Origin: Prochlorococcus marinus
GTDB taxonomy: Bacteria > Cyanobacteriota > Cyanobacteriia > PCC-6307 > Cyanobiaceae
Reading direction: 5' to 3'
DNA: 64,000 bases
NCBI RefSeq assembly: GCF_001180305.1
Contig: NZ_CVSX01000027.1
Coordinates: 62,001 to 126,000, forward strand
Notes under the pieces: model-generated
The model's input: only the letters and a program-made list of their open reading frames with translations
Databases searched by the model: none
What the model was told of the DNA's origin: nothing
Made by a program: the position numbers and the translations under genes
Shown here: one piece after another, positions 50,996 to 58,315 of the stretch
Position numbering within the stretch: the stretch's first letter is position 1
Layout: every line of letters starts with the position of its first letter

Positions 50996-51022
50996 AACCC
51001 TGAATCTATCAGGGTTTTTTTT
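50996..51022 (+). terminator. Intrinsic terminator of the HLIP gene
   Basis: AACCCTGA (50996-51003) pairs with TCAGGGTT (51009-51016) around a 5-nt loop, followed by a T-run to 51022. It is oriented with the HLIP gene. Confidence 0.85.
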
Positions 51023-51049
51023 TAATTTATTTTTAAGTAGATAATCAGC

Positions 51050-51196
51050 CTAAAAAGTTTTTTTATCTTTTTTTGAATTTTCTTCAATTAAATCAAAACA
51101 GGATGAACATAATAAGTGTCCTTTTTTAATCCAAAAAGTTTTAGTTGACCTCTCTATATCTTTACGACAAATTAAACACTTAAATATTGGGGACAT
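51050..51196 (-). CDS. 48-residue zinc-ribbon-like protein
   Basis: The reading frame encodes MSPIFKCLICRKDIERSTKT, then FWIKKGHLLCSSCFDLIEEN and a Lys-rich tail. Two CxxC pairs (CLIC at 7-10 and CSSC at 30-33) are spaced like a treble-clef or ribbon zinc site. The function is unknown. It lies convergent with the HLIP gene and 173 bp upstream of the porin terminator. No other gene occupies the interval. Confidence 0.65.
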   Translation of the reverse strand: MSPIFKCLICRKDIERSTKTFWIKKGHLLCSSCFDLIEENSKKDKKTF

Positions 51197-51310
51197 ACAT
51201 TTCCAAGAAACTCGAACTTTTTAATAATAAGTATTTTGACATCTTTTAAACTCGATATTTTTTTTTAATAAACAAAAGCTAATAATTTTTAAATTATTTT
51301 AAATAAAAAT

Positions 51311-51343
51311 AAAAAAAGGCCCACAATTTGTGAGCCTTTTTTA
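51311..51343 (-). terminator. Intrinsic terminator of the first porin gene
   Basis: A GGCCCACAA / TTGTGAGCC stem with one mismatch lies at about 51318-51336. An A-run on the left (T-run in the minus-strand RNA) and a T-run on the right flank it, so it could act in both directions. Confidence 0.75.
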
Positions 51344-51369
51344 TTGTGTGTAAGATTTTCTAAACTAAC

Positions 51370-52575
51370 TTAGAAACTGAAAGATGTTTTAACCATAATG
51401 CCTGTATGATCGGCTTTATCTTTATCATTCTCTCTGATGTAAACCAAAGGAGTGATTGTCATTCCATCATTTACTTCGTAGGCATAGAAAGCTTCATAGA
51501 ACATGTACTCAGTAGCACCATCAGCAAAAGCTCCATCTGTTCCAAAGCCTACTCCAAGTGTTCCTGGACCAGCTTCATCCCACTGTAGACCTACAAAATA
51601 CTGTGTAGTATCTTTTGCACCAGATGCCTCTGGATCTCCAACTTCATAACCGAGACTAACTGAAGGAATAGAACCAGATTCAGAAGGGGTCCAATAACCG
51701 TTCATTGCCCAGTATGTAGTATCTGAACCAGATGATTCAGTATTAGCGTAAGTTACAGATGCACCGTATGAATCACCGGTATATGTTAGCTGAGCACCGT
51801 AAGCATCATCACCTTCTTTAGTGAATAAACCTTTTTCACTATCAGAACCAGCACCTGTATAACCAATAGCAGCTCCGAATCCGTTGCCGAAGTCGTAACT
51901 AGCACCAGCAGCAGTTCCACTACCTGATCCTAAGGCAGCTTCCTTGTTACCACAATCATCTAGTGTGTTAGTAGGTGAAGCATAAACACAAGCTGTGTTG
52001 TAAAGAAGACTTCCGTCTGTATTATCACCAACGAAAGCTGTTAAATTATCTCCGACAGGGAATGTATATGAAATACCATCAACTGATAGAGACTCACTAG
52101 CACCGTTAAGGTCTAACTCACCTAGGGCAGTAGTTGTTGCAGCATTACCAGCGTCAAGAGAGATATCAAGTGAATCTTCACCAGTGAAGCTAGTTGATAA
52201 ATCAATTTGGAAACTGTATACAGCTTCGATAGCTTCATCACCATCAGCAACTGATGGGGAATTACCATTTGCATCGTAGGTTGTAACAACACCTTTTCCA
52301 TCTACAGAACCGATTGCGAAATCAGCAGAAAATGATGCAGTTGTTGTTTCTGAAAAGCCACCATCAAAAGCGACTCCATCAATCATTCCTTCACCACCAG
52401 CTATTAACTGATCTTCAATTAAGTCTTCGTTATCAAAAGAATTAACAATATCAATACTCTCTATATCAGAGTAGTTTGACATATCATTGAGGTTAACCTC
52501 AGTTGCATTAGCGGCTAAAGGTGATAACAAACCTAAAGCTGCTGGAGCTACCAGCAAACGCTGAAAAAGCTTCAT
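51370..52575 (-). CDS. Outer membrane porin, copy 1
   Basis: The 401-residue protein has a signal peptide (MKLFQRLLVAPAALGLLSPL, cleaved after ANA) and then a Gly/Ser/Thr/Asp-rich beta-barrel-like chain ending in TSFSF, with the terminal Phe needed for outer membrane insertion. It matches the cyanobacterial porin class abundant in Prochlorococcus. It pairs with the porin at 52749: the two are almost identical from FSETTTASFSADFAIG onward and differ in the N-terminal segment. A GTGTGAGGA sequence precedes the start. Confidence 0.85.
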   Translation of the reverse strand: MKLFQRLLVAPAALGLLSPLAANATEVNLNDMSNYSDIESIDIVNSFDNEDLIEDQLIAGGEGMIDGVAFDGGFSETTTASFSADFAIGSVDGKGVVTTYDANGNSPSVADGDEAIEAVYSFQIDLSTSFTGEDSLDISLDAGNAATTTALGELDLNGASESLSVDGISYTFPVGDNLTAFVGDNTDGSLLYNTACVYASPTNTLDDCGNKEAALGSGSGTAAGASYDFGNGFGAAIGYTGAGSDSEKGLFTKEGDDAYGAQLTYTGDSYGASVTYANTESSGSDTTYWAMNGYWTPSESGSIPSVSLGYEVGDPEASGAKDTTQYFVGLQWDEAGPGTLGVGFGTDGAFADGATEYMFYEAFYAYEVNDGMTITPLVYIRENDKDKADHTGIMVKTSFSF

Positions 52576-52581
52576 AAAAAT

Positions 52582-52590
52582 TCCTCACAC
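52582..52590 (-). promoter_or_regulatory. Yfr1-type antisense target at the porin 1 ribosome binding site
   Basis: The leader reads GTGTGAGGA a few bases before the ATG. It is complementary to the CCTCACAC core that I recall for the small RNA Yfr1, which in strain MED4 is reported to pair with two porin mRNAs. The same sequence contains the Shine-Dalgarno AGGA, so pairing would block translation. The Yfr1 gene itself was not found in this window. Confidence 0.6.
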
Positions 52591-52682
52591 AGAATGTTTG
52601 ATCGTATAATAGCAAATATTTCTAATTATAGTAAGGGGGTATGACAAATTGTTTATAGGCACAAATCTAAAATTTATTAATA

Positions 52683-52712
52683 AAAAAAAGACCCACTAAT
52701 TGTGGGTCTTTT
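52683..52712 (-). terminator. Intrinsic terminator of the second porin gene
   Basis: AAAGACCCAC at 52687-52696 pairs with GTGGGTCTTT at 52702-52711 around a 5-nt loop. An A-run (52682-52689) on the plus strand gives the T-run for the minus-strand gene. Confidence 0.85.
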
Positions 52713-52748
52713 AAATGTGTGTAAGATTTTCTAAATTAACTTATTAAC

Positions 52749-53894
52749 TTAGAAACTGAATGATGTTTTAACCATAATTCCGGTTTGATCTTCCTTAGTA
52801 GCATCATTTTCTCTGATGTAAACCAAAGGAGTGATTGTCATTCCATCATTTACTTCGTAGGCATAGAAAGCTTCATAGAACATGTACTCAGTAGCACCAT
52901 CAGCAAAAGCTCCATCTGTTCCAAAGCCTACTCCAAGTGTTCCTGGACCAGCTTCATCCCACTGTAGACCTACAAAATACTGAGTAGTATCTTTGGCATT
53001 AGCTGCCTCTGGATCTCCTACTTCATAACCAACACTGATTGAAGGAACATTACCAGACTCAGAAGGTGAGAAGTAAGCGTTCATTGCCCAGTATGAAGTA
53101 TCTGAACCAGATGATTCAGTATTAGCGTAAGTTACAGATGCACCGTATGAATCACCGGAATATGATAACTGAGCACCGTAAGAATCATCACCTTCTTTAG
53201 TGAATAAACCTTTTTCACTATCAGAACCAGCACCTGTATAACCAACAGCACCAGTGAATCCGTTGCCGAAGTCGTAACTAGCACCAGCAGCTGTTCCACT
53301 ACCTGATCCTAGAGCGGCAACTTTGTTACCACAATCATCTAATGTGTTTGTAGGTGAAGCATAAACACAAGCTGTGTCGTAAAGAAGACTTCCGTCTGTA
53401 TTATCACCAACGAATGCTGTTAAGCCACCGACAGGGAATGTATATGAAATACCATCAACTGATAGTTCTTCACCATTATTAAGATCTAACTCGCCTAAAG
53501 CACCTGTTGATACAGCATTACCTGCGTCAAGAGAGATATCAAGAGAATCTTCACCAGTAAAGCTAGTTGATAAATCAATCTGGAAACTGTATACAGCTTC
53601 GATAGCTTCATCACCATCAGTAACAACAGATGTTCTAGGTGAAGTTACAATACCTTTTCCATCTACAGCACCGATCGCGAAATCAGCTGAGAAAGATGCT
53701 GTTGTTGTTTCAGAGAATGAACCAGCTTCAAAGTTGTTGAGTCTAGCTTCTAGGCCATCAACACGGCTGTTTGTTACTGCAATTTCTTCTGCAGCATTAA
53801 AGTCATTAATAGTTACTTCGTTAGCTGTAGCTGACATAGGTGTTAATAGACCTAGTGTCGCGGGAGCAACGAGCAAGCTTTTAAAAAGCTTCAT
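52749..53894 (-). CDS. Outer membrane porin, copy 2
   Basis: I chose the ATG at 53894 (MKLFKSLLVAPATLGLLTPM, 381 residues). A 21-residue upstream extension is in frame but lacks a signal-like character, and a GTGTGAGGA Shine-Dalgarno region sits right before this ATG. The mature chain is a beta barrel ending TSFSF. The N-terminal region contains EIAVTNSRVDGLEARLNNFE, a coiled-coil-like piece absent from copy 1. From FSETTTASFSADFAIG onward it is nearly identical to copy 1. Confidence 0.85.
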   Translation of the reverse strand: MKLFKSLLVAPATLGLLTPMSATANEVTINDFNAAEEIAVTNSRVDGLEARLNNFEAGSFSETTTASFSADFAIGAVDGKGIVTSPRTSVVTDGDEAIEAVYSFQIDLSTSFTGEDSLDISLDAGNAVSTGALGELDLNNGEELSVDGISYTFPVGGLTAFVGDNTDGSLLYDTACVYASPTNTLDDCGNKVAALGSGSGTAAGASYDFGNGFTGAVGYTGAGSDSEKGLFTKEGDDSYGAQLSYSGDSYGASVTYANTESSGSDTSYWAMNAYFSPSESGNVPSISVGYEVGDPEAANAKDTTQYFVGLQWDEAGPGTLGVGFGTDGAFADGATEYMFYEAFYAYEVNDGMTITPLVYIRENDATKEDQTGIMVKTSFSF

Positions 53895-53899
53895 AAATT

Positions 53900-53908
53900 T
53901 CCTCACAC
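53900..53908 (-). promoter_or_regulatory. Yfr1-type antisense target at the porin 2 ribosome binding site
   Basis: The leader again has GTGTGAGGA immediately before the start. The match to copy 1 includes the whole nine bases although surrounding leader bases differ, which supports selection on this sequence rather than simple duplication. Confidence 0.6.
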
Positions 53909-54085
53909 GAAATTTAAAGGACACCTTAAGATAGTGTATTTCTGCATACAAAATCAAGTATAAATCATTACTTTCTTGTTATTATGTGCCACTTTTTTAA
54001 CCTATACAGTCAAATTTTTAAATTTCTTTGGAAAAATAAATTACGGAGTTAAGAATAAATTTATCCAGATTTAGAAAATTTTTAA

Positions 54086-54250
54086 TTAATTTGATCTTTT
54101 TGTTAATTTAAATGGAACTTCTTTTGTTTTGTATTTCTTTTTTTTTGTTCCCGCAGGTTCTACATACCAACCTGAAGCTATGCGGGTGTCAAGTTCTTCG
54201 TAGCTCTCATTAAAATTTAATTTTTTTAAGGATTTCTTTTTATAGTCCAT
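54086..54250 (-). CDS. Small basic protein of unknown function
   Basis: A 54-residue frame begins MDYKKKSLKKLNFNESYEEL and includes the compact DTRIASGWYVEPAGTKKKK segment. No membrane helix is seen. I do not recognise the family. The GWYVEP stretch looks protein-like. It lies between the porins and apt, in a gene-poor stretch. Confidence 0.5.
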   Translation of the reverse strand: MDYKKKSLKKLNFNESYEELDTRIASGWYVEPAGTKKKKYKTKEVPFKLTKRSN

Positions 54251-54516
54251 TTTCGCGCAATGTCTCTTTAAAAATATAGCATTTTTTTGTAATTTAACTA
54301 TTTAAGATCATTAATATAAATATTTAATATCATAAGTATATATTTATTATTAATTTGTTCAGAAGTTCATTCCTAAAGTTTGAATGAGTTTTAAATGAAA
54401 GTTTTTAAAAATTGAAATCTTTAGAAAAAAGAAAAATTATAATCCAATAACCTCAACAAAAAAAAAATTTAGTTATATTTTTAAAAAATTTAGATACCTG
54501 AGGAGCACAAGGTCAA
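54251..54516. other. Gene-poor region
   Basis: About 265 bp of AT-rich DNA between two small frames. I see no gene, tRNA or strong hairpin here. Confidence 0.45.
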
Positions 54517-54621
54517 ATGACTCAATTCAATTTTATAGTAAATTCTTTGCCAAGAGATTTACTTGAGTTTTGTTTCTTCCTAATAGTTGGATACACAGCC
54601 GGATGCATTGGATTAATATAG
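54517..54621 (+). CDS. Putative 34-residue membrane peptide
   Basis: The frame encodes MTQFNFIVNSLPRDLLEFCF followed by FLIVGYTAGCIGLI. One hydrophobic stretch (about residues 16-34) could span the membrane. AGGAG lies about 12 bp upstream, at a long spacing. It resembles in size the small photosystem subunits but I cannot assign it. Confidence 0.4.
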   Translation: MTQFNFIVNSLPRDLLEFCFFLIVGYTAGCIGLI

Positions 54622-54861
54622 ATTTACATTAATTTTCCATAACTTTAAATTTTTAAGAGACAAACCCCGTAATTTTTTTGACGCCATTAGTAGTTTTTAT
54701 TATTTAAAATTTTCTTAAAAAACCTAAAACAGTAGAAAATAATATTAGAAAGCCATTAACTATACATACTTATCAATCTTTTGATTTTATTTTATTTTAT
54801 TCCTATTTAATTAAAGACACCTATAAAATTATTAATTTCAAGCCAAAAAATATGGTTATTT

Positions 54862-55374
54862 TTAAAAAACAATAGATGATTCAATTGGGAAATTCAGTTT
54901 TGATCTTCCTTTTAATTCCATCAATTCAACAACAACTAAAAGACCGCTAACGTCTTTATTGTTTTCCTTAAGTAAATTTGAAACACATTCAGCAGTCCCT
55001 CCAGTAGCCAATAAATCGTCAACAATCGCAAAAGAATTATATTTTTGAAGAACTTTCTTTTGAATTGATAATGCATTTTCTCCGTACTCCAAGATGTAAT
55101 TTTTTGTTAAAAGTTCTCCGGGAAGTTTTCCCGGCTTTCTTGCAACAATCATGGGTTTTGAGGCGTAGAAAGAAATTGCAGATCCAAAAATGAAACCTCT
55201 AGCATCTATTGAAATTATTGCCTCCGCATTTTCTATTATTGCACTTGAGGACATTTCAATAATAAGTTCTCTGAAAATATTTGGTTCTTGAACAATTCCA
55301 AGAAGATCTTTGAAATTAATCCCCTTATTTGGATAATCCGAATAAGTTTCAATAAATTTTTCGAGCTTTTTCAT
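54862..55374 (-). CDS. apt: Adenine phosphoribosyltransferase
   Basis: It salvages adenine with PRPP to AMP. The 170-residue protein shows PNKGINFKD, SIDARGFIFGS, and the PRPP loop IVDDLLATGGTA. The early GIxFKDL region and the late VVELMELKGR fit the family. It stands alone at the left edge of the tRNA-Pro island. Confidence 0.92.
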   Translation of the reverse strand: MKKLEKFIETYSDYPNKGINFKDLLGIVQEPNIFRELIIEMSSSAIIENAEAIISIDARGFIFGSAISFYASKPMIVARKPGKLPGELLTKNYILEYGENALSIQKKVLQKYNSFAIVDDLLATGGTAECVSNLLKENNKDVSGLLVVVELMELKGRSKLNFPIESSIVF

Positions 55375-55642
55375 TATCTGTTGTTCTTAGATTAATTTAA
55401 AGAAGCTTTTTATAGATTAAGTCTAACGGTAAGAATATTTTCTTTAAGTCCGTTTTTAAAAACAGATTTGCTTAACCCAATCAATATTTTAATCTCAGAC
55501 TAAAGATTTTCTCCCTCAAATAAGTAACTAATAGCTAAGAAACTTAAACATACAACAATCTACATTGCTTCTCAAAAATTAATAAAGATCTTTTTGTAAA
55601 AGGTCTTTTATAAAAGCTTGTAATGAACTAATATCTTATCAA
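55375..55642. other. Island left boundary region
   Basis: No gene is visible between apt and the 5'-half tRNA remnant. Its right end, from about 55595, resembles the DNA just upstream of the intact tRNA-Pro: GGTCTTT, then a TATGGACTAA-like stretch and ATCTTAT. That points to a duplicated tRNA promoter. Confidence 0.45.
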
Positions 55643-55682
55643 CGGGGCGTGGCACAGCTTGGTAGCGCGGGTGCTTTGGGAG
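55643..55682 (+). pseudogene. 5'-half tRNA-Pro remnant
   Basis: Forty bases match the first half of the intact tRNA-Pro (56657 onward), with one difference (GGCACAG for GGCGCAG), up to the anticodon loop at GCTTTGGGAG. The next bases diverge completely. It shares only the 16 bp GCGGGTGCTTTGGGAG with the 3'-half copies, so the crossover point lies in the anticodon arm. It cannot make a functional tRNA. Confidence 0.85.
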
Positions 55683-56656
55683 TTACCGAATATACAAACC
55701 AAAAAGATTGCAAATACTAGGAAAAGATAAATTATTACAGCTTAAAAAGTGAGAGTTAGTGAGAATTAATTAGTTACGCGGGTGTTAAAACTTCTTTAGA
55801 CTTTTTATCTAATTACATCTAGGCTTATTCTTCCAAACAGCAGAATTACAATTGATTTTTACTGGTCCAGAAGATGTTTTCTTTTTATCTTTTTTATCTT
55901 TTTCTTTCTTTGCATCTTCAATCGCCTTTATTTTATCTCTTTCAATTGCTTCAGCAACTAAACGATCCATTTGTGGGCAGAATTCATCTAAAACATTTTT
56001 AGCTTCTCTTGCTGGATCCATTAATTGATTTCCTACGTATTGATCTGGATTTTTAACACTAATCCATCCGCTAGCCTCTCCCTTCCAGTCCACTGTGTAA
56101 TCAATACAATCAGCCTCAACTTTCCAAGATCGAGCAGGTTGATTATTAGTAGTTCTTTCTGTAAACCAATTATAGAACGAACCCTCTATTACACCTCTTG
56201 TATAAAACCATTCTAGATATCTCCCATAAGGTTTTCCTAACTGAACAGCTTTTACTGATTTGGTTCTCATTCTGACTTTAGTACCAGTATCTCTAGTCCA
56301 TGTTCTTAATCCATCTTCGACATCATTCATTCTTTTAGTATCAAGTCCTCTTTTCATAGTCTCAACACAACCAGCGAAATCAGATGCCTTTAAACAAAAC
56401 TCTGCAGTTTCCTTATCTATTTCTGCATTAACAGCAGTAGGTAAAGCCAGAGCTGCCAGTAGTGAAAGTATTAAGCGTTTCATTTTTTAAAAATTTAAGT
56501 AAAGCGGGTGTCATCAAACTTCCCGCTAAATTCAAGAAAAACATTAGTGACAATTTAGCGAGGATTAGTAGATTTTCCTTAAAAAATCGTTTTTTTATCA
56601 ATATTTTTAAAATTTGGTCTTTAACAGATGCATGTTATGGACTAAGATCTTATGAG
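55683..56656. mobile_element. Cassette unit 0, between the 5'-half remnant and intact tRNA-Pro
   Basis: A 974-bp cassette with one exported-protein gene. AGTGAGA repeats (55748-55754 and 55758-55764) are at the left end, and TTAGTGA/TTAGCGA (56544-56550 and 56555-56561) at the right end. A GCGGGTGT..AAACTTC sequence also occurs at both ends. These resemble the paired end repeats of units 1-3 but are weaker. Confidence 0.5.
55809..56483 (-). CDS. Exported protein with CLKA-DF-GC motif
   Basis: The 224-residue protein starts MKRLILSLLAALALPTAVNA, a cleavable signal peptide. The mature part has CLKASDFAGCV near the N terminus, a central WKVEADCIDYTVDWKGEASG, a charged Lys-rich helix, and a C-terminal NCNSAVWKNKPRCN. 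The four to six cysteines could form disulfides. The CLKAxDxxGC motif is shared with the lipoprotein at 56879, so the two are probably paralogs. The function is unknown. Confidence 0.7.
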   Translation of the reverse strand: MKRLILSLLAALALPTAVNAEIDKETAEFCLKASDFAGCVETMKRGLDTKRMNDVEDGLRTWTRDTGTKVRMRTKSVKAVQLGKPYGRYLEWFYTRGVIEGSFYNWFTERTTNNQPARSWKVEADCIDYTVDWKGEASGWISVKNPDQYVGNQLMDPAREAKNVLDEFCPQMDRLVAEAIERDKIKAIEDAKKEKDKKDKKKTSSGPVKINCNSAVWKNKPRCN

Positions 56657-56730
56657 CGGGGCGTGGCGCAGCTTGGTAGCGCGGGTGCTTTGGGAGCACT
56701 AGGTCGCAGGTTCGAATCCTGTCGCCCCGA
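56657..56730 (+). tRNA. tRNA-Pro (anticodon UGG), island anchor
   Basis: A complete 74-nt cloverleaf: acceptor CGGGGCG paired to CGCCCCG, D arm GCGCAGCTTGGTAGCGC, anticodon stem GGTGC/GCACT with loop TTTGGGA and anticodon TGG, T arm CGCAGGTTCGAATCCTGTC. It is the only complete copy in the window; its 3' half recurs at 59160, 61091 and 63978. No CCA is encoded. Confidence 0.95.
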
Positions 56731-56749
56731 CTCTAATAATCCAAGTCAC

Positions 56750-56776
56750 AGACAGGTTTCCTAGCCTGTCTTTTTT
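56750..56776 (+). terminator. Intrinsic terminator of tRNA-Pro
   Basis: AGACAGG at 56750-56756 pairs with CCTGTCT at 56765-56771 around an 8-nt loop, followed by a T-run. Similar hairpins with different stem sequence follow the first two 3'-half copies. Confidence 0.85.
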
Positions 56777-56803
56777 ATTGGTTACATTTTAGAATAATGA
56801 GAC

Positions 56804-56865
56804 TGAGCGAGCTTTGAGCGAGGATTTGCAATACCTTGCATAACCTTGCTGCCTGACCTCGCTCA
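56804..56865. repeat. Arm-type repeats at the left end of unit 1
   Basis: TGAGCGAG occurs at 56804-56811 and 56815-56822 (11-bp period) and inverted, as CTCGCTCA, at 56858-56865. Between them are two CCTTGC words about 11 bp apart. This arrangement of direct and inverted short sites beside a tRNA end resembles tyrosine recombinase arm sites. Function is inferred. Confidence 0.7.
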
Positions 56866-56878
56866 ATTATTATTAAAT

Positions 56879-57607
56879 TCATTTATTAGAAGAGCTTCCA
56901 TTATTATTTGATCCTAAATCACAACTTCTATGATTCCACCCGCCAACATTCATTCTTCCTGTCATTCCATGAGGTACGAAAGCACTCTCGGATGTACTTG
57001 GGAATTGGAAGCTACCATTTTCTGCTAATTGATTCGCAGCTGAATATACCACCAAAAACATTTGATTGAAAATAGGATCACTAAATTGGAAATTCCCCAT
57101 TAATCCACTTACTTTTACGCACCTTAAATCAAATGTATTTCCTCCAAAAAGTGAATCATATCTATTTTTCATTGAAGAACTTACATCAAAATTTCTAGTG
57201 GAATAAGGTGAATTATTAATGGAGTACTTCCACTCTTCATATAAAAGATCAAATGCATTTAATAATTTCGATGCATTGATAACAAGAGAACTATCCGGAT
57301 TTTCAAATTTTGCTAATGAAAGTGCGTCTACAAAACCAGATACATTTTCTTGGAATTGAAGCAAAGAAGTTCTAGTCATCCTTGCCGGTAATTTTTTTAA
57401 TTCATTAAGCAATACCTCTTCTTTTTCACTTAGCAATTTTTGTGGTTCATTCTTTTTATTAAATTGATCAATACAGCCTGTATAGTCAACAGCTTTTAAG
57501 CAGGCCTTATGCACATTAGCTTCGATACCAGGAGGGATAGGGCTCTTAGAACATGAAGCAAGGGGAATTAAAACTAATATTATTGGAGCAAGTAGTAAGC
57601 GTTTCAT
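56879..57607 (-). CDS. Cassette lipoprotein with CLKA-DY-GC motif
   Basis: The 242-residue protein starts MKRLLLAPIILVLIPLASCS, with lipobox LASC and lipidated Cys19. The mature part has CLKAVDYTGCI, like the exported protein at 55809, then mostly helical sequence and a C-terminal GWNHRSCDLGSNNNGSSS. It follows the 57608 gene with no gap. Its first codons match the truncated leader fragments at 58274, 61502 and 63140. Function is unknown. Confidence 0.7.
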   Translation of the reverse strand: MKRLLLAPIILVLIPLASCSKSPIPPGIEANVHKACLKAVDYTGCIDQFNKKNEPQKLLSEKEEVLLNELKKLPARMTRTSLLQFQENVSGFVDALSLAKFENPDSSLVINASKLLNAFDLLYEEWKYSINNSPYSTRNFDVSSSMKNRYDSLFGGNTFDLRCVKVSGLMGNFQFSDPIFNQMFLVVYSAANQLAENGSFQFPSTSESAFVPHGMTGRMNVGGWNHRSCDLGSNNNGSSSNK

Positions 57608-58234
57608 TTAATCTTCCTTTTTTCTTGTATTTCTCTCAATAGAAAATAAGGCAGAGGAAATAGATGAGGAGGCAACAACTGCAAGTCCATAACCAATTAC
57701 AAATGGTGAAACTATTCTTTGCCCGTATTTGATATCATTTCTATTTTGCATTTTAATTTTATAGGTTTTATAAATATCGTTTTGACTATTTAGTTTTTCT
57801 ACTAAGTCCTGCCGATACTTACCTAAACTCATATTCCCGATATCAGGAAATTTTGCTATCAGATATTCATTAAATTTTATTTCCCTATATTTTATATATT
57901 CCTGCCAACTTGGATAATTTAAAACTTTTTTACCATCTTTAGATATAGGTTGAACTTTATTATTTTCTTTAGCCCACTCAGTTGAGCTTAAAAAAGGTTT
58001 ATCTTTTGAATCTGATTTAATCCAGTCATATAAAGTTATAGGAATCATTTCTTGAGTTATATAATCTTCTCCGAAATATTCTTGCTTACTTTTTGGAAAC
58101 TCTATAAATGTAGAATTTAAGAAAAGAATTATCCCACTTAGAAAAGCAAAAAATCCACTTACACCAATAAAATTCCAAAGATGCCTACCCCAGTTAAAAA
58201 ATATTTTCTTTTCAAATGAATTTGCTATTCCCAT
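57608..58234 (-). CDS. Two-helix membrane protein of cassette unit 1
   Basis: The 208-residue protein has hydrophobic segments at about 22-45 (LWNFIGVSGFFAFLSGIILF) and 177-198. A large soluble middle lies between, so both termini are likely on the same side. I recognise no domain. It is preceded by the shared 17-bp motif (58262-58278) and followed without gap by the lipoprotein gene, so the two form an operon. Confidence 0.65.
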   Translation of the reverse strand: MGIANSFEKKIFFNWGRHLWNFIGVSGFFAFLSGIILFLNSTFIEFPKSKQEYFGEDYITQEMIPITLYDWIKSDSKDKPFLSSTEWAKENNKVQPISKDGKKVLNYPSWQEYIKYREIKFNEYLIAKFPDIGNMSLGKYRQDLVEKLNSQNDIYKTYKIKMQNRNDIKYGQRIVSPFVIGYGLAVVASSSISSALFSIERNTRKKED

Positions 58235-58261
58235 AAAAAAAGGAGCTAGTTGCCCCTTATT

Positions 58262-58278
58262 TTAGATCGACTGTCAAT
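58262..58278 (-). promoter_or_regulatory. Shared cassette promoter motif, copy 1
   Basis: TTAGATCGACTGTCAAT on the plus strand, 27 bp before the start codon of the 57608 gene. In the sense direction it reads ATTGACAGTCGATCTAA and continues into TAAAAT, a -10-like hexamer. A GGGGC..GCTCC hairpin and a T-run lie between it and the ATG. Confidence 0.7.
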
Positions 58279-58315
58279 TACTAACTATCAGTGGTGCAAG
58301 TAGTAAGCATTTCAT
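58274..58315 (-). pseudogene. Truncated lipoprotein leader fragment, copy 1
   Basis: The frame reads MKCLLLAPLIVSN then stops inside the promoter motif. Its first eight codons match the start of the lipoprotein at 57607 (MKRLLLAP). It begins directly after the stop of the SHOCT gene (TAAATG junction). It is probably a remnant of a former lipoprotein gene. Confidence 0.65.

Noticed and set aside
51406-51588. Antisense 60-residue frame inside porin 1, repeated almost identically at 52785-52967 inside porin 2
   Set aside because: It is conserved only because the two porin genes are duplicates; it is a shadow of the sense coding sequence with no start signal.
53895-53957. 21-residue N-terminal extension of porin 2
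   Set aside because: It has no signal peptide character, and the ATG at 53894 has the conserved Shine-Dalgarno and a proper signal peptide.
56462-56764. 100-residue frame running through tRNA-Pro
   Set aside because: It reads through the tRNA and its terminator; its C-terminal third is only translated tRNA sequence.
56804-56865. The short direct repeats as part of a CRISPR array
   Set aside because: The words are 8-9 bp with 11-bp period and only two copies per site; there are no spacers and no cas genes nearby.
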